Source: Pseudomonas sp. BSw22131 (GTDB lineage: Bacteria; Pseudomonadota; Gammaproteobacteria; Pseudomonadales; Pseudomonadaceae). Taken from it: a stretch of 64,000 nt of DNA. Each line of letters begins with the position of its first letter. Within the stretch, counting starts at the first letter, position 1. Below, piece by piece: positions 19,064-28,458 of this stretch. The translations under genes and the position numbers were made by a program. The notes under the pieces are model-generated. The model saw only the letters and a list, made by a program, of their open reading frames with translations. It searched no databases and was not told the DNA's origin. The stretch covers positions 2,356,001 through 2,420,000 of the forward strand of contig NZ_CP113949.1 of NCBI RefSeq assembly GCF_026810445.1, read 5' to 3'.

Positions 19064-20679
19064 GGCGTGTTTTTCGCATCGGCAGTTGAAAAAGAGGCCT
19101 CTGTGCTGGGTTGAATCTCGTTGAAGCCGTCCAGAGGGTTGAAGCGAATCTGTGCGTTGACGGGGATCTGCCCCGCCAGGTCAAGGTGGTAGCTAGCCAC
19201 TGCGGCAATCACCGGATAGCCGCCGGTCAATGGGTGATCGGCCAGGAACAGCACGGGTTGGCCACTGGCCGGTACCTGAATGGCGCCAACGGAGGTGCCT
19301 TCGCTGGGCAACTCCTGGTGATTGCGGCGTGTCAGGGGCGTTTCTCCGGCCAGGCGAATGCCGACCCGGTTGGACTGCGAGGTAACGCGCCACAGCTGAC
19401 TGCTCAGAAGTTTGATGGCGTCTTCGTCGAACCAGTCTGTGCGCGGGCCCATGACCACATCGAGGGTGACGACATTGGCCGCCGTCGGTGGCTCAAAGGC
19501 CGGCGCCTCGCTCAGCGACACGCTGGTGCCGGTTGTGGGTGTGGTGAAACCCAGTCGGTCGCCTGCAACGAGTGCCGGTGGGCCGACGTTAGCGAGGGTG
19601 TCAGTGGACAAACTGCCAAGTACGGGTGCCACCTCAAAGCCGCCGCGAATGGCCAGGTAGCTGCGTAGCCCCGCGCGCGGTGAGCCCAGGCTGACGCGGT
19701 CTCCGTCCTCCAGATCAATGGGCTGATAGTTGCTGGCCTGCCACTGCAGGCCACTGGCGCTGGTGATGGTGACCGGGGTCTGAGCACCTGTGATTGCGAT
19801 CACTGCACGGCCGTGGCACACGAAACTCAGGCCGCCCAGTACCGATTCCACACAGGCGGTGTCCGAGCGATTACCCACCGCACGGTTGGCCGCACGCAGG
19901 GCGCCCAGGTCCAGCGCGCCGGAGCAGGAGACGCCTTGACCTGTCTGACCCGGGCGTCCCCTGTCCTGTAGCACGCTGTGCAACCCGGGGCTGATGATTT
20001 CCAGGCAATCAGCGATTGGGGCGGGGGCGCGTGCCGGCGCAACCGGAGCGGGGAGGCCGCTGGCCGGTAGCGGCCCGGCATCGGTAAAACGCACCTTGTA
20101 TCCAGGTCGAAGCAGTGCCGGTTCGGTTCGATTCAGGTCCCACATCTGCAACGGGGTCACGCCGATTATCTGCCATCCACCGGGGCTGGCCTGCGGATAG
20201 ACACCGCTGAAATCAGCCGCCAGTGCCACGGCACCCGCCGGTATGCGAGTGCGTGGGGTCTGCCGGCGGGGCACCTGGAAGCCTGCGCCGCCGGTGAGAT
20301 AGGCGAAGCCCGGCGCGAAGCCACAAAAAGCCACGCTGTAATCATGGGCGGTGTGGCGGTGGATCACTTCGTTGCGGCTGATGCCCAGCAGCGTGGCGAC
20401 TTCGTCGAGGTCTTCGCCGTTGTAGTGCACGGGGATTTCTACCCGGCGCTGCTCAGCCTCGCGACGCTGGCTCACGTCTGCGCCAGCGATACGGTCGACC
20501 AGCGACTGACGATCAATGGCGCTGGGGCGGAACTGGATCAGCAATGTCCGAGCGGCAGGCACGATTTCCTCCACGCCTTCGATAGGTTCCGCTGTCAGGG
20601 CGTCGAACAATGCCAGGGTCTCGTCGAGGTCGTTCAATTCGACGAGCACGGTGTCCAGGTTGACCGGTAAAAAGCGCAC
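19060..20679 (-). CDS. fused 5-oxoprolinase subunits PxpB-PxpC (KipI-KipA)
   Basis: 539 residues joining two proteins that are separate in Bacillus and Escherichia. Residues ~1-205 are the KipI/PxpB (AHS1) domain with [30 protein letters not shown] and [10 protein letters not shown]. After a Pro/Ala-rich linker, residues ~225-520 are the KipA/PxpC (AHS2) domain with [23 protein letters not shown] and SNRVGIRL. With PxpA these form an ATP-dependent 5-oxoprolinase giving L-glutamate. The start is GTG with AGGAG upstream. It lies in an operon with pxpA, the UPF0317 gene and an Nramp transporter, the same set as B. subtilis ycsFGI-kipIA. Confidence 0.9.
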   Translation of the reverse strand: MRFLPVNLDTVLVELNDLDETLALFDALTAEPIEGVEEIVPAARTLLIQFRPSAIDRQSLVDRIAGADVSQRREAEQRRVEIPVHYNGEDLDEVATLLGISRNEVIHRHTAHDYSVAFCGFAPGFAYLTGGAGFQVPRRQTPRTRIPAGAVALAADFSGVYPQASPGGWQIIGVTPLQMWDLNRTEPALLRPGYKVRFTDAGPLPASGLPAPVAPARAPAPIADCLEIISPGLHSVLQDRGRPGQTGQGVSCSGALDLGALRAANRAVGNRSDTACVESVLGGLSFVCHGRAVIAITGAQTPVTITSASGLQWQASNYQPIDLEDGDRVSLGSPRAGLRSYLAIRGGFEVAPVLGSLSTDTLANVGPPALVAGDRLGFTTPTTGTSVSLSEAPAFEPPTAANVVTLDVVMGPRTDWFDEDAIKLLSSQLWRVTSQSNRVGIRLAGETPLTRRNHQELPSEGTSVGAIQVPASGQPVLFLADHPLTGGYPVIAAVASYHLDLAGQIPVNAQIRFNPLDGFNEIQPSTEASFSTADAKNTP

Positions 20680-20688
20680 TGGAAACTC

Positions 20689-21495
20689 CTATACGTGGTA
20701 CGTGCTGTCAGGCACATCGGTGATGAACATGTGGCCGGGTGCATGGGTGATGGCGAAGGGTACACCCGAGGCGGCCACTGCCGCCTGGGGCGTCACACCG
20801 CACGCCCAGAACACGGGAACCTCGCCTGGCTCGATGCGCACAGCGTCGCCAAAGTCGGGTCGGTCGAGGTCCGGGATACCGAGCAGCGCAGGCTCGCCGA
20901 TGTGTACCGGTGCGCCGTGGACCGAGGGATAACGCCCCGAGATAACACAGGCTTCAGCCACTCTGTCAGCCGGAATCGGTCGCATTGACACCACCATTTC
21001 ACCCTGCAGGCGTCCCGCCGGGCGACACGCGCGGTTGGTCCGGTACATCGGCACGTTGCAGCTGTCGGCGATATGCCGTACTTCGATACCCGCTTCTTGA
21101 AGGGCGGTTTCAAAGGTAAAGCTGCAGCCAATCAAAAACGCCACCATGTCGTCGTGCTCGGCCCAGGCCTGGGTAGCGTCGCTCACTTGCTCCACCAGTT
21201 TCCCGTCCCGCCAGATGCGGTAAAGGGGGATGTCGGTGCGCAAGTCCGCTCCTTGCGCCAGCAGCGTTCTCGGGCTGCCCGCATCGCTGACGTCCAGGAT
21301 CGGGCAGGCCTTGGGATTACGCTGGGCGTACAGCAGAAAGTCGTAAGCCCATTCGCGGGGCAAGGCGATCAGGTTGGCCTGGGTCATGCCCGGGGCAACA
21401 CCGGCCGTTGGGGTAACGAGGCCGCCACGGTAGCTGTTACGTGCATCGTGGGCCGCGGCGATGGCCGCCTGGCGTGCACGGGCTATGGCGTTCAT
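20689..21495 (-). CDS. UPF0317 family putative hydro-lyase
   Basis: 268 residues of the YcsI/UPF0317 family, which is related to the mammalian D-glutamate cyclase that makes 5-oxo-D-proline. Conserved stretches include [65 protein letters not shown] and [12 protein letters not shown]. Its place next to pxpA (4-base ATGA overlap) and pxpBC fits a role in handling 5-oxoproline or D-glutamate, though the reaction of the bacterial protein is inferred. Confidence 0.88.
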   Translation of the reverse strand: MNAIARARQAAIAAAHDARNSYRGGLVTPTAGVAPGMTQANLIALPREWAYDFLLYAQRNPKACPILDVSDAGSPRTLLAQGADLRTDIPLYRIWRDGKLVEQVSDATQAWAEHDDMVAFLIGCSFTFETALQEAGIEVRHIADSCNVPMYRTNRACRPAGRLQGEMVVSMRPIPADRVAEACVISGRYPSVHGAPVHIGEPALLGIPDLDRPDFGDAVRIEPGEVPVFWACGVTPQAAVAASGVPFAITHAPGHMFITDVPDSTYHV

Positions 21496-22262
21496 GGACG
21501 AGCTCCAGCGAAAGCCATCAAGGACAGGTCGGCGTGCTCTAGCACTCGGCGCAGCTCGCGGGCCATTTCCACGGCGGCAGGGCTGTCGCCATGGACACAG
21601 ATGGAGTCGGCCTGGATTCGGGTCAGGCTGCCATCGATGGCTTCAATCGTGCCGTCTTCAACCAGGCGCAGCATGCGCTGGGCCACTTGTGCGGGATCGT
21701 GCAGAACGGCACCTGGCTCGCGGCGCGAAACCAGCGTGCCTTGCGGTGTGTAAGCGCGGTCGGCAAAGGCCTCGGCGACGCACTGCAAACCCTCGGTACG
21801 GGCCAGCTCGATGAGGTCCGAGCCGGCCAGCGCCACCAGTATCAGGCAGGGATCAATGGCGCGGATGGCTGCAATCACTGCCAGTGCCTGTCGGCGGTCG
21901 TGGGCAATGGTGTTGTACAAGGCGCCGTGTGGCTTCACATAGCGCACAGTGGTGCCAGCAGCTTTGGCCAGACCCTGAAGCGCTCCGATCTGGTACATCA
22001 CGTCGGCGGTCAGCTCATCGCTGGCCAGGTCCATGTTCCGTCGACCGAAGCCGACTTTGTCCGGGTACGCGACATGGGCGCCAATGGTGACGTTTTTTGC
22101 CGCTGCCGCTTTTAACGTCCGCAGAATGCCGGCCGGGTCGCCTGCGTGAAAGCCGCAGGCAACATTGGCACTGGTGACGACATCGAGCATGGCTGCATCG
22201 TCGCCTATGCTCCAGGCGCCGAAGCTTTCTCCCAGGTCGCTGTTAAGGTCAATTGAACGCAT
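21492..22262 (-). CDS. pxpA: 5-oxoprolinase subunit PxpA (LamB/YcsF family)
   Basis: 256 residues. Family motifs are at the N-terminus: [32 protein letters not shown] [31 protein letters not shown], then VKPHGALYN and [21 protein letters not shown], ending in [16 protein letters not shown]. PxpA is thought to act on 5-oxoproline together with PxpBC. It is second in the operon after the Nramp transporter, and the hydro-lyase follows with a 4-base overlap. Confidence 0.93.
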   Translation of the reverse strand: MRSIDLNSDLGESFGAWSIGDDAAMLDVVTSANVACGFHAGDPAGILRTLKAAAAKNVTIGAHVAYPDKVGFGRRNMDLASDELTADVMYQIGALQGLAKAAGTTVRYVKPHGALYNTIAHDRRQALAVIAAIRAIDPCLILVALAGSDLIELARTEGLQCVAEAFADRAYTPQGTLVSRREPGAVLHDPAQVAQRMLRLVEDGTIEAIDGSLTRIQADSICVHGDSPAAVEMARELRRVLEHADLSLMAFAGARP

Positions 22263-22282
22263 CTCAGGTCTCTCCGGTTAAG

Positions 22283-23515
22283 TCACGCTGCGCCGATGAA
22301 GGCAAAGATGGCACCTGCCGACTTGTAAGCCATGAACCACGACAGCACACAGGTCAGGATGCCAAGCACCAGCAACCAGCGAGGATAGTGGTAGCCGTCC
22401 ATGAGGTCGGAACGGCGCCAGCCCACGTACATGAAGATGCTCAAGCCGAGCGGCAGGATCAGCCCGTTGAAGCCGCCAGCGAACACCAGCAGCGCAGCTG
22501 GCGGCTTGCCCAGCATCATGTAAACAGCCAGCGAAATAACGATGAACGCGACGGTCGCCAGGTTACGCACCCGCTCGGTAATACGCTTTGAGAACACGGT
22601 GATAAACGACATCGACGTGTAAGAAGCGCCAATCACACTGCTGATACCGGCAGCCCAGAGCACCAGACCGAACATCATCATGCCGATATCGCCCGCAGCG
22701 GCATGGAACGCCTGGCCCGCAGGGTTTGCGCCTTTGCCGGACACGTCGATGACGACACCGCTGGCAACCACCCCGAGGATCGCGAGGAACAGGATGTAAC
22801 GCGCGATGCCTGTGACCAGAATGCCCGTCAGTGCGGCCTTCGAGACCGCCTCGATATTTTCAATACCGACAGTGCCTCGATCCAGCAGGCGATGAGCGCC
22901 TGCGTAGGTGATATAGCCACCTACCGTGCCGCCGACGATGGTGGTGATGGAGGCAAAATCGATGAAGTCAGGCCACACCGACTGTCGCAATGCTTCGCCC
23001 AAAGGGGGATGGGTCGCGAAGGCCGCGAACAGGATCAGGCACACTTTGAGAATGCCCAACCCCATCATGATGCGGTCCATGGCGACGCCTGCGCGGTGGG
23101 ACGAGAAGATCGCGATGGCGAGCAGCGCACTCAAGGCGCCTCCCCATTTGGGGTCCAGGCCGGTCAACGCGTTCAAGCCCAGGCCCGCACCCGCAATGTT
23201 GCCGAGCATGAACACCAGGCCGCCACACAGGACCAATAACGTCAGCAGGTAGCCACTTCCGGGGATTGCAGCGTTGGCAAGATCAGCTGCGCGCATTCTG
23301 GTCAGCGATACGATGCGCCAGACGTTCAACTGCACGACGAAATCGATCAGGATCGAGACCAGGATCCCGAACGCAAACGCAGCACCAAGTGTCGCGGTGA
23401 AGGTCGCAGTCTGGGTCAGGAAGCCGGGCCCGATAGCGGACGTGGCCATCATGAAGATGGCGGCAATCAACGATGCGCGGCGCGCCTTGGTGAACTCATT
23501 GGTGGTCTGTGTCAC
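22283..23515 (-). CDS. Nramp-like transporter of the 5-oxoproline operon (YcsG type)
   Basis: 410-residue integral membrane protein with about 11 hydrophobic segments. The N-terminal helix SAIGPGFLTQTATFTATLGAAFAFG has the broken-helix look of Nramp/divalent metal proteins, and the linkage to pxpA matches B. subtilis ycsG. By genomic context it may import 5-oxoproline or a related compound and not a metal; this is inference. The start is GTG at 23515; it is the first gene of the operon and its promoter region is shared with the divergent GntR-family regulator. Confidence 0.82.
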   Translation of the reverse strand: MTQTTNEFTKARRASLIAAIFMMATSAIGPGFLTQTATFTATLGAAFAFGILVSILIDFVVQLNVWRIVSLTRMRAADLANAAIPGSGYLLTLLVLCGGLVFMLGNIAGAGLGLNALTGLDPKWGGALSALLAIAIFSSHRAGVAMDRIMMGLGILKVCLILFAAFATHPPLGEALRQSVWPDFIDFASITTIVGGTVGGYITYAGAHRLLDRGTVGIENIEAVSKAALTGILVTGIARYILFLAILGVVASGVVIDVSGKGANPAGQAFHAAAGDIGMMMFGLVLWAAGISSVIGASYTSMSFITVFSKRITERVRNLATVAFIVISLAVYMMLGKPPAALLVFAGGFNGLILPLGLSIFMYVGWRRSDLMDGYHYPRWLLVLGILTCVLSWFMAYKSAGAIFAFIGAA

Positions 23516-23568
23516 GGCATCGTTCCTACGGTGAGAGGTCTACCGACAGAGCAATGTGCATGCCAGCC

Positions 23569-23639
23569 ATCATCGATAACACCTTATGAGTAGGGTTATC
23601 AGTAATTTATTGTTGAACAATCTGGTTACTATCGATGAT
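23569..23639. promoter_or_regulatory. GntR/FadR-type operator region in the divergent promoter
   Basis: A 13-bp perfect palindrome ATTGTT-G-AACAAT (23609-23621) contains TTGTnnnACAA, the operator pattern of the FadR branch of GntR regulators. It is nested inside a long inverted repeat, ATCATCGATA (23569-23578) with TATCGATGAT (23630-23639). The region separates the transporter start (23515) from the regulator start (23772) and is the likely autoregulatory switch of the pxp operon. Confidence 0.75.
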
Positions 23640-23771
23640 CAAAATGCACTGTATTGTTACCTCAACACACAAGCGTGCTACTGAATGAAGCACGCTGCAT
23701 GCTTCATCCTTGTGCCTTGCACTAAGCTCTGGTGGAATACCGCCGCGTTTTGACCTCTCCCTGGATCCCTT

Positions 23772-24437
23772 ATGAACGAAGCCTCTTCAGCTCTTCCTCG
23801 CACGCTGGGGGAATCCATCACCCAGGACATACGCAGGATGTTGGTCGAGGGTGAGCTCGTGCCTGGGCAACGCCTTTCAGAAGCGGCGCTGGCCGAAAAC
23901 CTGGATATTTCCCGGAACACACTGAGAGAGGCATTCAGGGTCCTGACCCGCGAAGGACTGCTCAAGCACGAACCCAATCGGGGGGTCACCGTCGCGGAAC
24001 CCGATATGTCGTCGATCATCGACATTTATAGGGTGCGCCGCTTCATCGAATGCAAGGCCATAGCCCAGGGGTATCCCCGGCATCCCGGCACTCTGCATAT
24101 GCGTGAAGCAGTCGAAGCAGGCGTACGCGCGCGAGAAGCGCAAGACTGGGTAGCGGTGGGCACCGCCAACATGATGTTTCACAAAGCCGTCGTGGAACTG
24201 GCTGACAGTCCGCGTCTGGTGGTGTTCTACGGACAGATTTCCGCCGAGTTGCGTCTGGCGTTCGGACTGCTCAACGACCCAAGGTTCTTGCATTCGCCTT
24301 ACGTGGACATGAACGCTTCGATTCTTCGCCACCTTGAGGAAGGCAGGGCAGAGGAGGCAACCGCGATGCTGGAAGCCTACCTGGTGCAATCGGAGCGCAC
24401 GGTACTGGCAGCCTATGAGCGTGTTATGAAGCGGTAG
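23772..24437 (+). CDS. GntR family regulator with FCD ligand domain
   Basis: 221 residues. The N-terminal winged helix-turn-helix reads RMLVEGELVPGQRLSEAALAENLDISRNTLREAFRVLTREGLLKHEPNRGVTV, standard for FadR-subfamily GntR proteins; the C-terminal FCD domain (~85-215) is helical with the typical D/H-rich ligand pocket (NMMFHKAVVELADSPRL). It is transcribed away from the pxp operon and probably represses it until a pathway metabolite binds. Confidence 0.92.
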   Translation: MNEASSALPRTLGESITQDIRRMLVEGELVPGQRLSEAALAENLDISRNTLREAFRVLTREGLLKHEPNRGVTVAEPDMSSIIDIYRVRRFIECKAIAQGYPRHPGTLHMREAVEAGVRAREAQDWVAVGTANMMFHKAVVELADSPRLVVFYGQISAELRLAFGLLNDPRFLHSPYVDMNASILRHLEEGRAEEATAMLEAYLVQSERTVLAAYERVMKR

Positions 24438-24927
24438 AGCGGTCGCCGTCCACTGATGGGGTAATTTGGCTCGACCGAAAATGAAATTCATCCTGGTTGA
24501 TTGCGCCGGACACGAAGTTATCGAAGATGCATTTCTCGACCAGCACTTCGTAATAGGGTGGTCTGTCGCCTGTTTCGATGTCGTCGAGCTAGCGGCCTAT
24601 CAGGATGTGGGCGCTCATAAATCACCTGCCAGATCGTATTCGGCTTCTTCGCGCATCGCTGCTACGCCGTCATAGGCGTGAGGCTTTTGACGCTCGGTAG
24701 CCAGCGCTTCAAGCGTAGCTTCGTCGCCGAGCAGGTAGATAGCGGAGGACTTGTCGCCAACGCCGCGATGACCTGGATATCATCTTTGAAGACGATGGCG
24801 CAGTCACGGTGAAGTGAGCCGATTCCCGATGATGAGCGTCCGGTCGAGACGAATGACTACCAACCAGAATATGAGGCGGCGCCTTTCTGGCTGGCGTAAA
24901 AAAGCCCGCTGGCTGGCGCAATGCTGT
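24438..24927. other. decayed junction DNA left of the older island
   Basis: No intact gene. On the minus strand there are short coding-like stretches: one ending EEAEYDLAGDL with a stop at ~24617, and an adjacent segment LDDIETGDRPPYYEVLVEK broken by a stop. They look like remains of one or two small genes. A 10-base match to the dusA att core (24825-24834) may be the worn left end of the older island, but this could be chance. Confidence 0.4.
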
Positions 24928-25888
24928 TCACTTAAGCGGAGCAGCTTTGCGGTTAACCGGATACCGGTTTTTTGACATCTTCACCGCCCTGGGCCTCGCA
25001 GGTCTGGGGCGTTTTGTTATGAAGAGCACGCCGATGCTGCCCCGAAGTTCCTCCAGGCGCCTTGGGGTATGGGACGGCGATACGGCACCGGCCATTACCA
25101 CCAAATAGCTGGCGATGTGCTGACAGGCAAACTTGAAACTTACTTCGCTCGGCGCTCGCTTGTGGGCAACAGCAGCCTGACTGGCCTCCCGGCGCACCAC
25201 GTTATAAGCCAGTAACAGCCCCCATAATTCCTGATACACCAGATCCACAGTCTTGCTGCGAAGCGTCAGTGCATTGTCTTGCATCGAGCTTTTGATATCC
25301 CTGAACCCCAACTCGATTTCCCACCGCTCGTGATAAAGCGTCGCGACCTGTTTGAGGCCGGTAGCGAGGTGAAGACCGTCTTCTCTTTACCTTCGACTTC
25401 GTAGGTCACAGCCCGCACCTGCCAGTATTCAGGTAGAGCCGGATTCTTTTTACGCGCCTGCGGCGAGACCTTCATCTGCACCAGATAATCGCCATCACCA
25501 TAATGTTCAAGCTGCGTTCTGACCGTCCCCTTGCGTTCCGGGATCATCCAATACCTGTTTTTCTCGATGTCTTGAATGCTCAACAACAAGTCCGCGCTGA
25601 AAAAGCCTTTGTCCAGCAATGTAACCGAGTGGCTGGGTATGCTTTCTATAAAGTCCTTGGCCAGTGGGATCTCTCCCTTGCGATAAGGGCTGATGGCTGC
25701 ATTGGCGATGATGTGGGAGCGAGCGTTCATCAGCGCAACAAGGCGCAACACCGGGTAAGGCGTCTGGCGATTAGATGAGGTGTTACCTGAGCCGAAGTGC
25801 TCCCGTAGACGCCGATAGTGATTGCAGATCGCTTGTGCTTTTATAGGCATGAACAGATCAGCGCAAGGATCTATTGCAATCGTCCGGT
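24928..25888 (-). pseudogene. IS4 family transposase fragment (5' truncated, frameshifted)
   Basis: The C-terminal two thirds of an IS4-type DDE transposase. Readable motifs in order: FGSGNTSSNRQTPYPVLRLVALMNARSH, VTLLDKGFFSADLL (the second catalytic region), then after a frameshift near 25300-25370 LGFRDIKSSMQDNALTLRSKTVDLVYQELWGLLLAYNVVRREA, the Y-(2)-R-(3)-E-(6)-K region. The 5' third is missing: at ~25888 the frame runs into the integrase remnant. No intact terminal inverted repeats were identified, so transposition is not expected. Confidence 0.85.
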
Positions 25889-26314
25889 TGGGCATATTGA
25901 TCGAGGTGGGCTTACACGTCTGCGTTTCGAAGACATGCTGTAGGAGGGCATCCAGTTGGTCTCGTAGCGTGGTGGGACCGCACCTTGCTCTTGGAGAGCA
26001 TCCCAAGTTTTCGTAGGAAATTCGGGCATCGCACATAGCATTAGGGAGACATCTCAGCCGCGGACTGGTTAGCGACGAATAGGGTTGCGCTCCGGTGCGA
26101 CAGGTCGTTACGAGATACCGACACTCTTCCGATCTATGCGCTCTACAGCACCAGCCACGAACCGCCAGGCCCCTCGACGCTTCTTCCATGCCTGAGCGAC
26201 CTGCCTTACGCTCGAAGGCTTGGCTTTCCTGATAAACTGGCGCGCTTTTTTGGCTGATGCGTATCTGTGCGGTGTAGGCCAACGATCCGTCTCTGCGCTT
26301 GCGATAGTGCCCAT
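25888..26314 (-). pseudogene. remnant of a dusA-type tyrosine integrase
   Basis: Fragments in different frames match the intact integrase at 37202-38329: the start MGTI, VYQESQAFERK (compare VYQETQTFDRK), QVAQAWKKRR, AVERIDRKSV and KPTSINMP. Everything after TSINMP, including the catalytic domain, is missing and replaced by IS4 sequence. The 100 bp upstream of its start also resemble the upstream region of the intact integrase, and a dusA 5' fragment follows, so this is the left-over of an earlier island at the same site. Confidence 0.85.
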
Positions 26315-26415
26315 GGAGTTTGCTACACGACCGACTGGGCTTGCTGCGTTCTAGCAACGACCTTTCAGAAATAAGCGAAAACGGCAGTAAACGGTATCCA
26401 ACGAGATTTGTGTAA

Positions 26416-26501
26416 ATGCAGACCAAACAAGCAGAAAACCTCACAACACCAGCATCTCCGGTATGCAGGAGGTTTTCCGTTGCCCCGATGATGGATTGGA
26501 C
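26416..26501 (+). pseudogene. dusA: displaced dusA 5' fragment
   Basis: ATG 26416 opens a frame whose residues 18-29 read RRFSVAPMMDWT, identical to residues 21-32 of the intact DusA (38431-39450); after that it diverges at once and stops at 26547. The first ~19 residues differ from the intact protein, as expected if each was supplied by a different island. This is the dusA start rebuilt by the older island and then cut off from the rest of dusA by the second insertion. Confidence 0.88.
26473..26501 (+). repeat. attL of the dusA island
   Basis: 29-bp segment matching 38497-38525 at 26 of 29 positions, with an identical 11-base core CCGATGATGGA at 26485-26495. Direct repeat of the same orientation, 12,024 bp apart, in exactly the dusA region used by dusA-specific integrases. 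Confidence 0.87.
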
Positions 26502-26823
26502 GGGTAAAGCGTTTGGTCCAATGATCAATGGGGTTTGGGTGGTCTGATAATTAAATGTAGCAATTTTGACACAGCGCATACGATTCATCACCGATGCATC
26601 AGAACCATTACGGTATTGTTCGCCGCAGAGGGAGATGCTGCTGAATCTTCTGGAGCTAGGCTAGGGCTGGCCCGTACGCATGGTCGACGCTGCTGGGTGC
26701 ATATCCAAAGAAAAACGTCCCAGCGGTCTCCGATTAAGGTTAGCGCGGCCTCAAACTGTTGTCGCCGATATCAAAAGGCTGGCATGATCATCGCTCTTTG
26801 GGCCGTAAAGGAATACCCCGATT
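26502..26823. other. intergenic region inside the island next to attL
   Basis: No convincing gene. A 100-codon frame (26535-26837) has no ribosome binding site, several Cys/Arg-rich stretches and overlaps the better-supported small gene at 26824, so it is not called. The promoter of the 26824-28457 operon should lie in the last ~150 bases. Confidence 0.5.
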
Positions 26824-27069
26824 ATGGCAGTTGCTGACGTTACCGTGCCACCCACTCGATTCTGGCACCGCATTGCTGGAAACGACGAGTCTTTAAGCAT
26901 TTCTCGGCATGAGTCACTGAACAAGTCGACTCTACGCTTGACGCTTCCAAAAATCATTGATGCTCCAAGCTGGTATCTGGTCATTATGCAGACCCTGCCA
27001 CATAAGGCTGGTCGGGATGTTGATACCAATTATGTGTCTAGTGCTGGTGAAGTGTGGGTAAAAGTATGA
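26824..27069 (+). CDS. small hypothetical protein coupled to ParB-like gene
   Basis: 81 residues, with no family I recognise: MAVADVTVPPTRFWHRIAGN at the start, then a likely beta/alpha segment rich in Ser, Leu and Thr, ending SSAGEVWVKV. Support as a real gene comes from translational coupling: its TGA overlaps the ATG of the next gene (ATGA at 27066-27069), and AAGGA lies upstream. Base composition is lower in GC than the host genes, like its neighbour. Confidence 0.6.
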   Translation: MAVADVTVPPTRFWHRIAGNDESLSISRHESLNKSTLRLTLPKIIDAPSWYLVIMQTLPHKAGRDVDTNYVSSAGEVWVKV

Positions 27070-28457
27070 GTATTACAAAAACTATTTCTCTAAACAGTAT
27101 TTTGCTAGATTACGAGAACGCTAGGCATGGAGAAAAGCAATCCCAGCGCGATATTTACAAATGGATGACGTCCGGCACTGTTGCTCAGAAGGTGCTTAAG
27201 TTGGCTGCGGATATATCTGCTAAAGGCTTAAGTCCTTTTGATGTTATGGGTGTGGTGCCATCAAAAGACACAGATAAAGAAGGCTGGGTTGTGGTTGAGG
27301 GTAACCGGCGCGTCGCTGCGCTAAAATTTTTAAATAACCCTAAGCTCTGTCCTGATTTGAAGTTGCGTAAGCAATATGATCAGTTGAAAAAGAAAGCTGT
27401 CCAGCCAATTCCATTACGTGTCGAATTTGCAGTATTAAAAGACTTCTCTGATGCTTCTTATTGGATTCAATTGCGGCACGGCGGAGAGCACAGCGGTGTC
27501 GGGGTCGCCTCTTGGGGAGCAAAAGAGTACGACAGTTTTCTCGCGAGGCTGGGGAGTAGGAGTACAAATCGGTCAGCTATTAACCTTCTTTTGTACGCAC
27601 TGTCAAAAGGCCTCATTACTCAAGCGCAATGCGATCAGATAGCAGTCACTACGTTGCATCGCATGCTTGGTACTCCTGCGGTACGTAAAGAGCTTGGATG
27701 TCACGTCTCCAAGGGAGAAGTGTTCCGTATCGCTGATGAGGAATATTTTGACCGTGCAGTGGCGACGATGTTGATAGCTATGGCTAATGGCAAAGCATCA
27801 GTCACCGAGCTGAAAAGTGTCGATCAGCGTGTAGCCTTTGTAAAAGAGTGGAAGGCTGCTGGTGCCTGGGGGGACTATGACGAGCAATCGCCTAAGCTGA
27901 TATCAATTGAATCTTCAAGTGCAGGCGGCGCTGATGTTGGTACAACTAATAGCCCTGATGCGAGTAGCAATCCAGCGACAAAAGGGCGTCCTGCAAAGCC
28001 GCGATCTGGTACCAGGGATCGCTTATTCGCTTTGACAACTCACGGTCTTGATGTCCCCAGCAACGAAACCAAAGTCCACGATATACTACGCGAATTAGCA
28101 ACTCTTAAGCATTCTGGCAGTAAAGGAACACCAATATCAGTGTCCTTTCTACTTAGGGCTCTTTTGGAGCTTAGCTCGGACAACTATATAACAAATAATT
28201 CAGGCGTTATGCGGAAGGTTGAACACAACACCTCATTAAGGGATAAGGTAAGGTGTTCGGCTAGGCACATGCAGGCACATGGAAAACTTAGTCAAGATCA
28301 TTTGGATATTGTGCTGCGGCACTGCGTAGAAGATGGCGGAATGCTGACTATCAGTACTCTTCAGAAATATCTTCATTCTGTTGCTCACTTCCCCAATGGG
28401 GAGACATTGAACTCGATGTGGAGTGAGTTAAAATATTTTATTATCGAATGCTGGTAG
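27066..28457 (+). CDS. ParB/Srx-fold N-terminal domain protein, island cargo
   Basis: 463 residues. The N-terminus ITKTISLNSILLDYENARHG and VVVEGNRRVAALKFLNNP match the ParB/Srx fold, with EGNRRVAA in the place of the GERRxxA nucleotide-binding box; members bind CTP or act as nucleases. The middle is helical, residues ~285-320 form a Ser/Ala/Pro-rich linker, and the C-terminal ~140 residues form a separate helical domain I do not recognise. There is no parA nearby, so chromosome partition is unlikely. It is convergent with a D12 methyltransferase, one base between stops. Base composition is clearly lower in GC than the host. Confidence 0.72.
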   Translation: MSITKTISLNSILLDYENARHGEKQSQRDIYKWMTSGTVAQKVLKLAADISAKGLSPFDVMGVVPSKDTDKEGWVVVEGNRRVAALKFLNNPKLCPDLKLRKQYDQLKKKAVQPIPLRVEFAVLKDFSDASYWIQLRHGGEHSGVGVASWGAKEYDSFLARLGSRSTNRSAINLLLYALSKGLITQAQCDQIAVTTLHRMLGTPAVRKELGCHVSKGEVFRIADEEYFDRAVATMLIAMANGKASVTELKSVDQRVAFVKEWKAAGAWGDYDEQSPKLISIESSSAGGADVGTTNSPDASSNPATKGRPAKPRSGTRDRLFALTTHGLDVPSNETKVHDILRELATLKHSGSKGTPISVSFLLRALLELSSDNYITNNSGVMRKVEHNTSLRDKVRCSARHMQAHGKLSQDHLDIVLRHCVEDGGMLTISTLQKYLHSVAHFPNGETLNSMWSELKYFIIECW

Positions 28458-28458
28458 G

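Noticed and set aside
23563..23582. Reverse-strand CGATGATGGCTGG resembling the dusA core
   Set aside because: Part of the inverted repeat in the GntR promoter; one-base deletion and wrong orientation, so probably chance.
24825..24834. CCCGATGATG as the left att site of the older island
   Set aside because: Only a 10-base match with no flanking similarity; kept as a weak possibility and not called.
26535..26837. 100-codon frame next to attL
   Set aside because: No ribosome binding site, low-complexity Cys/Arg stretches, overlaps the better supported 26824 gene.
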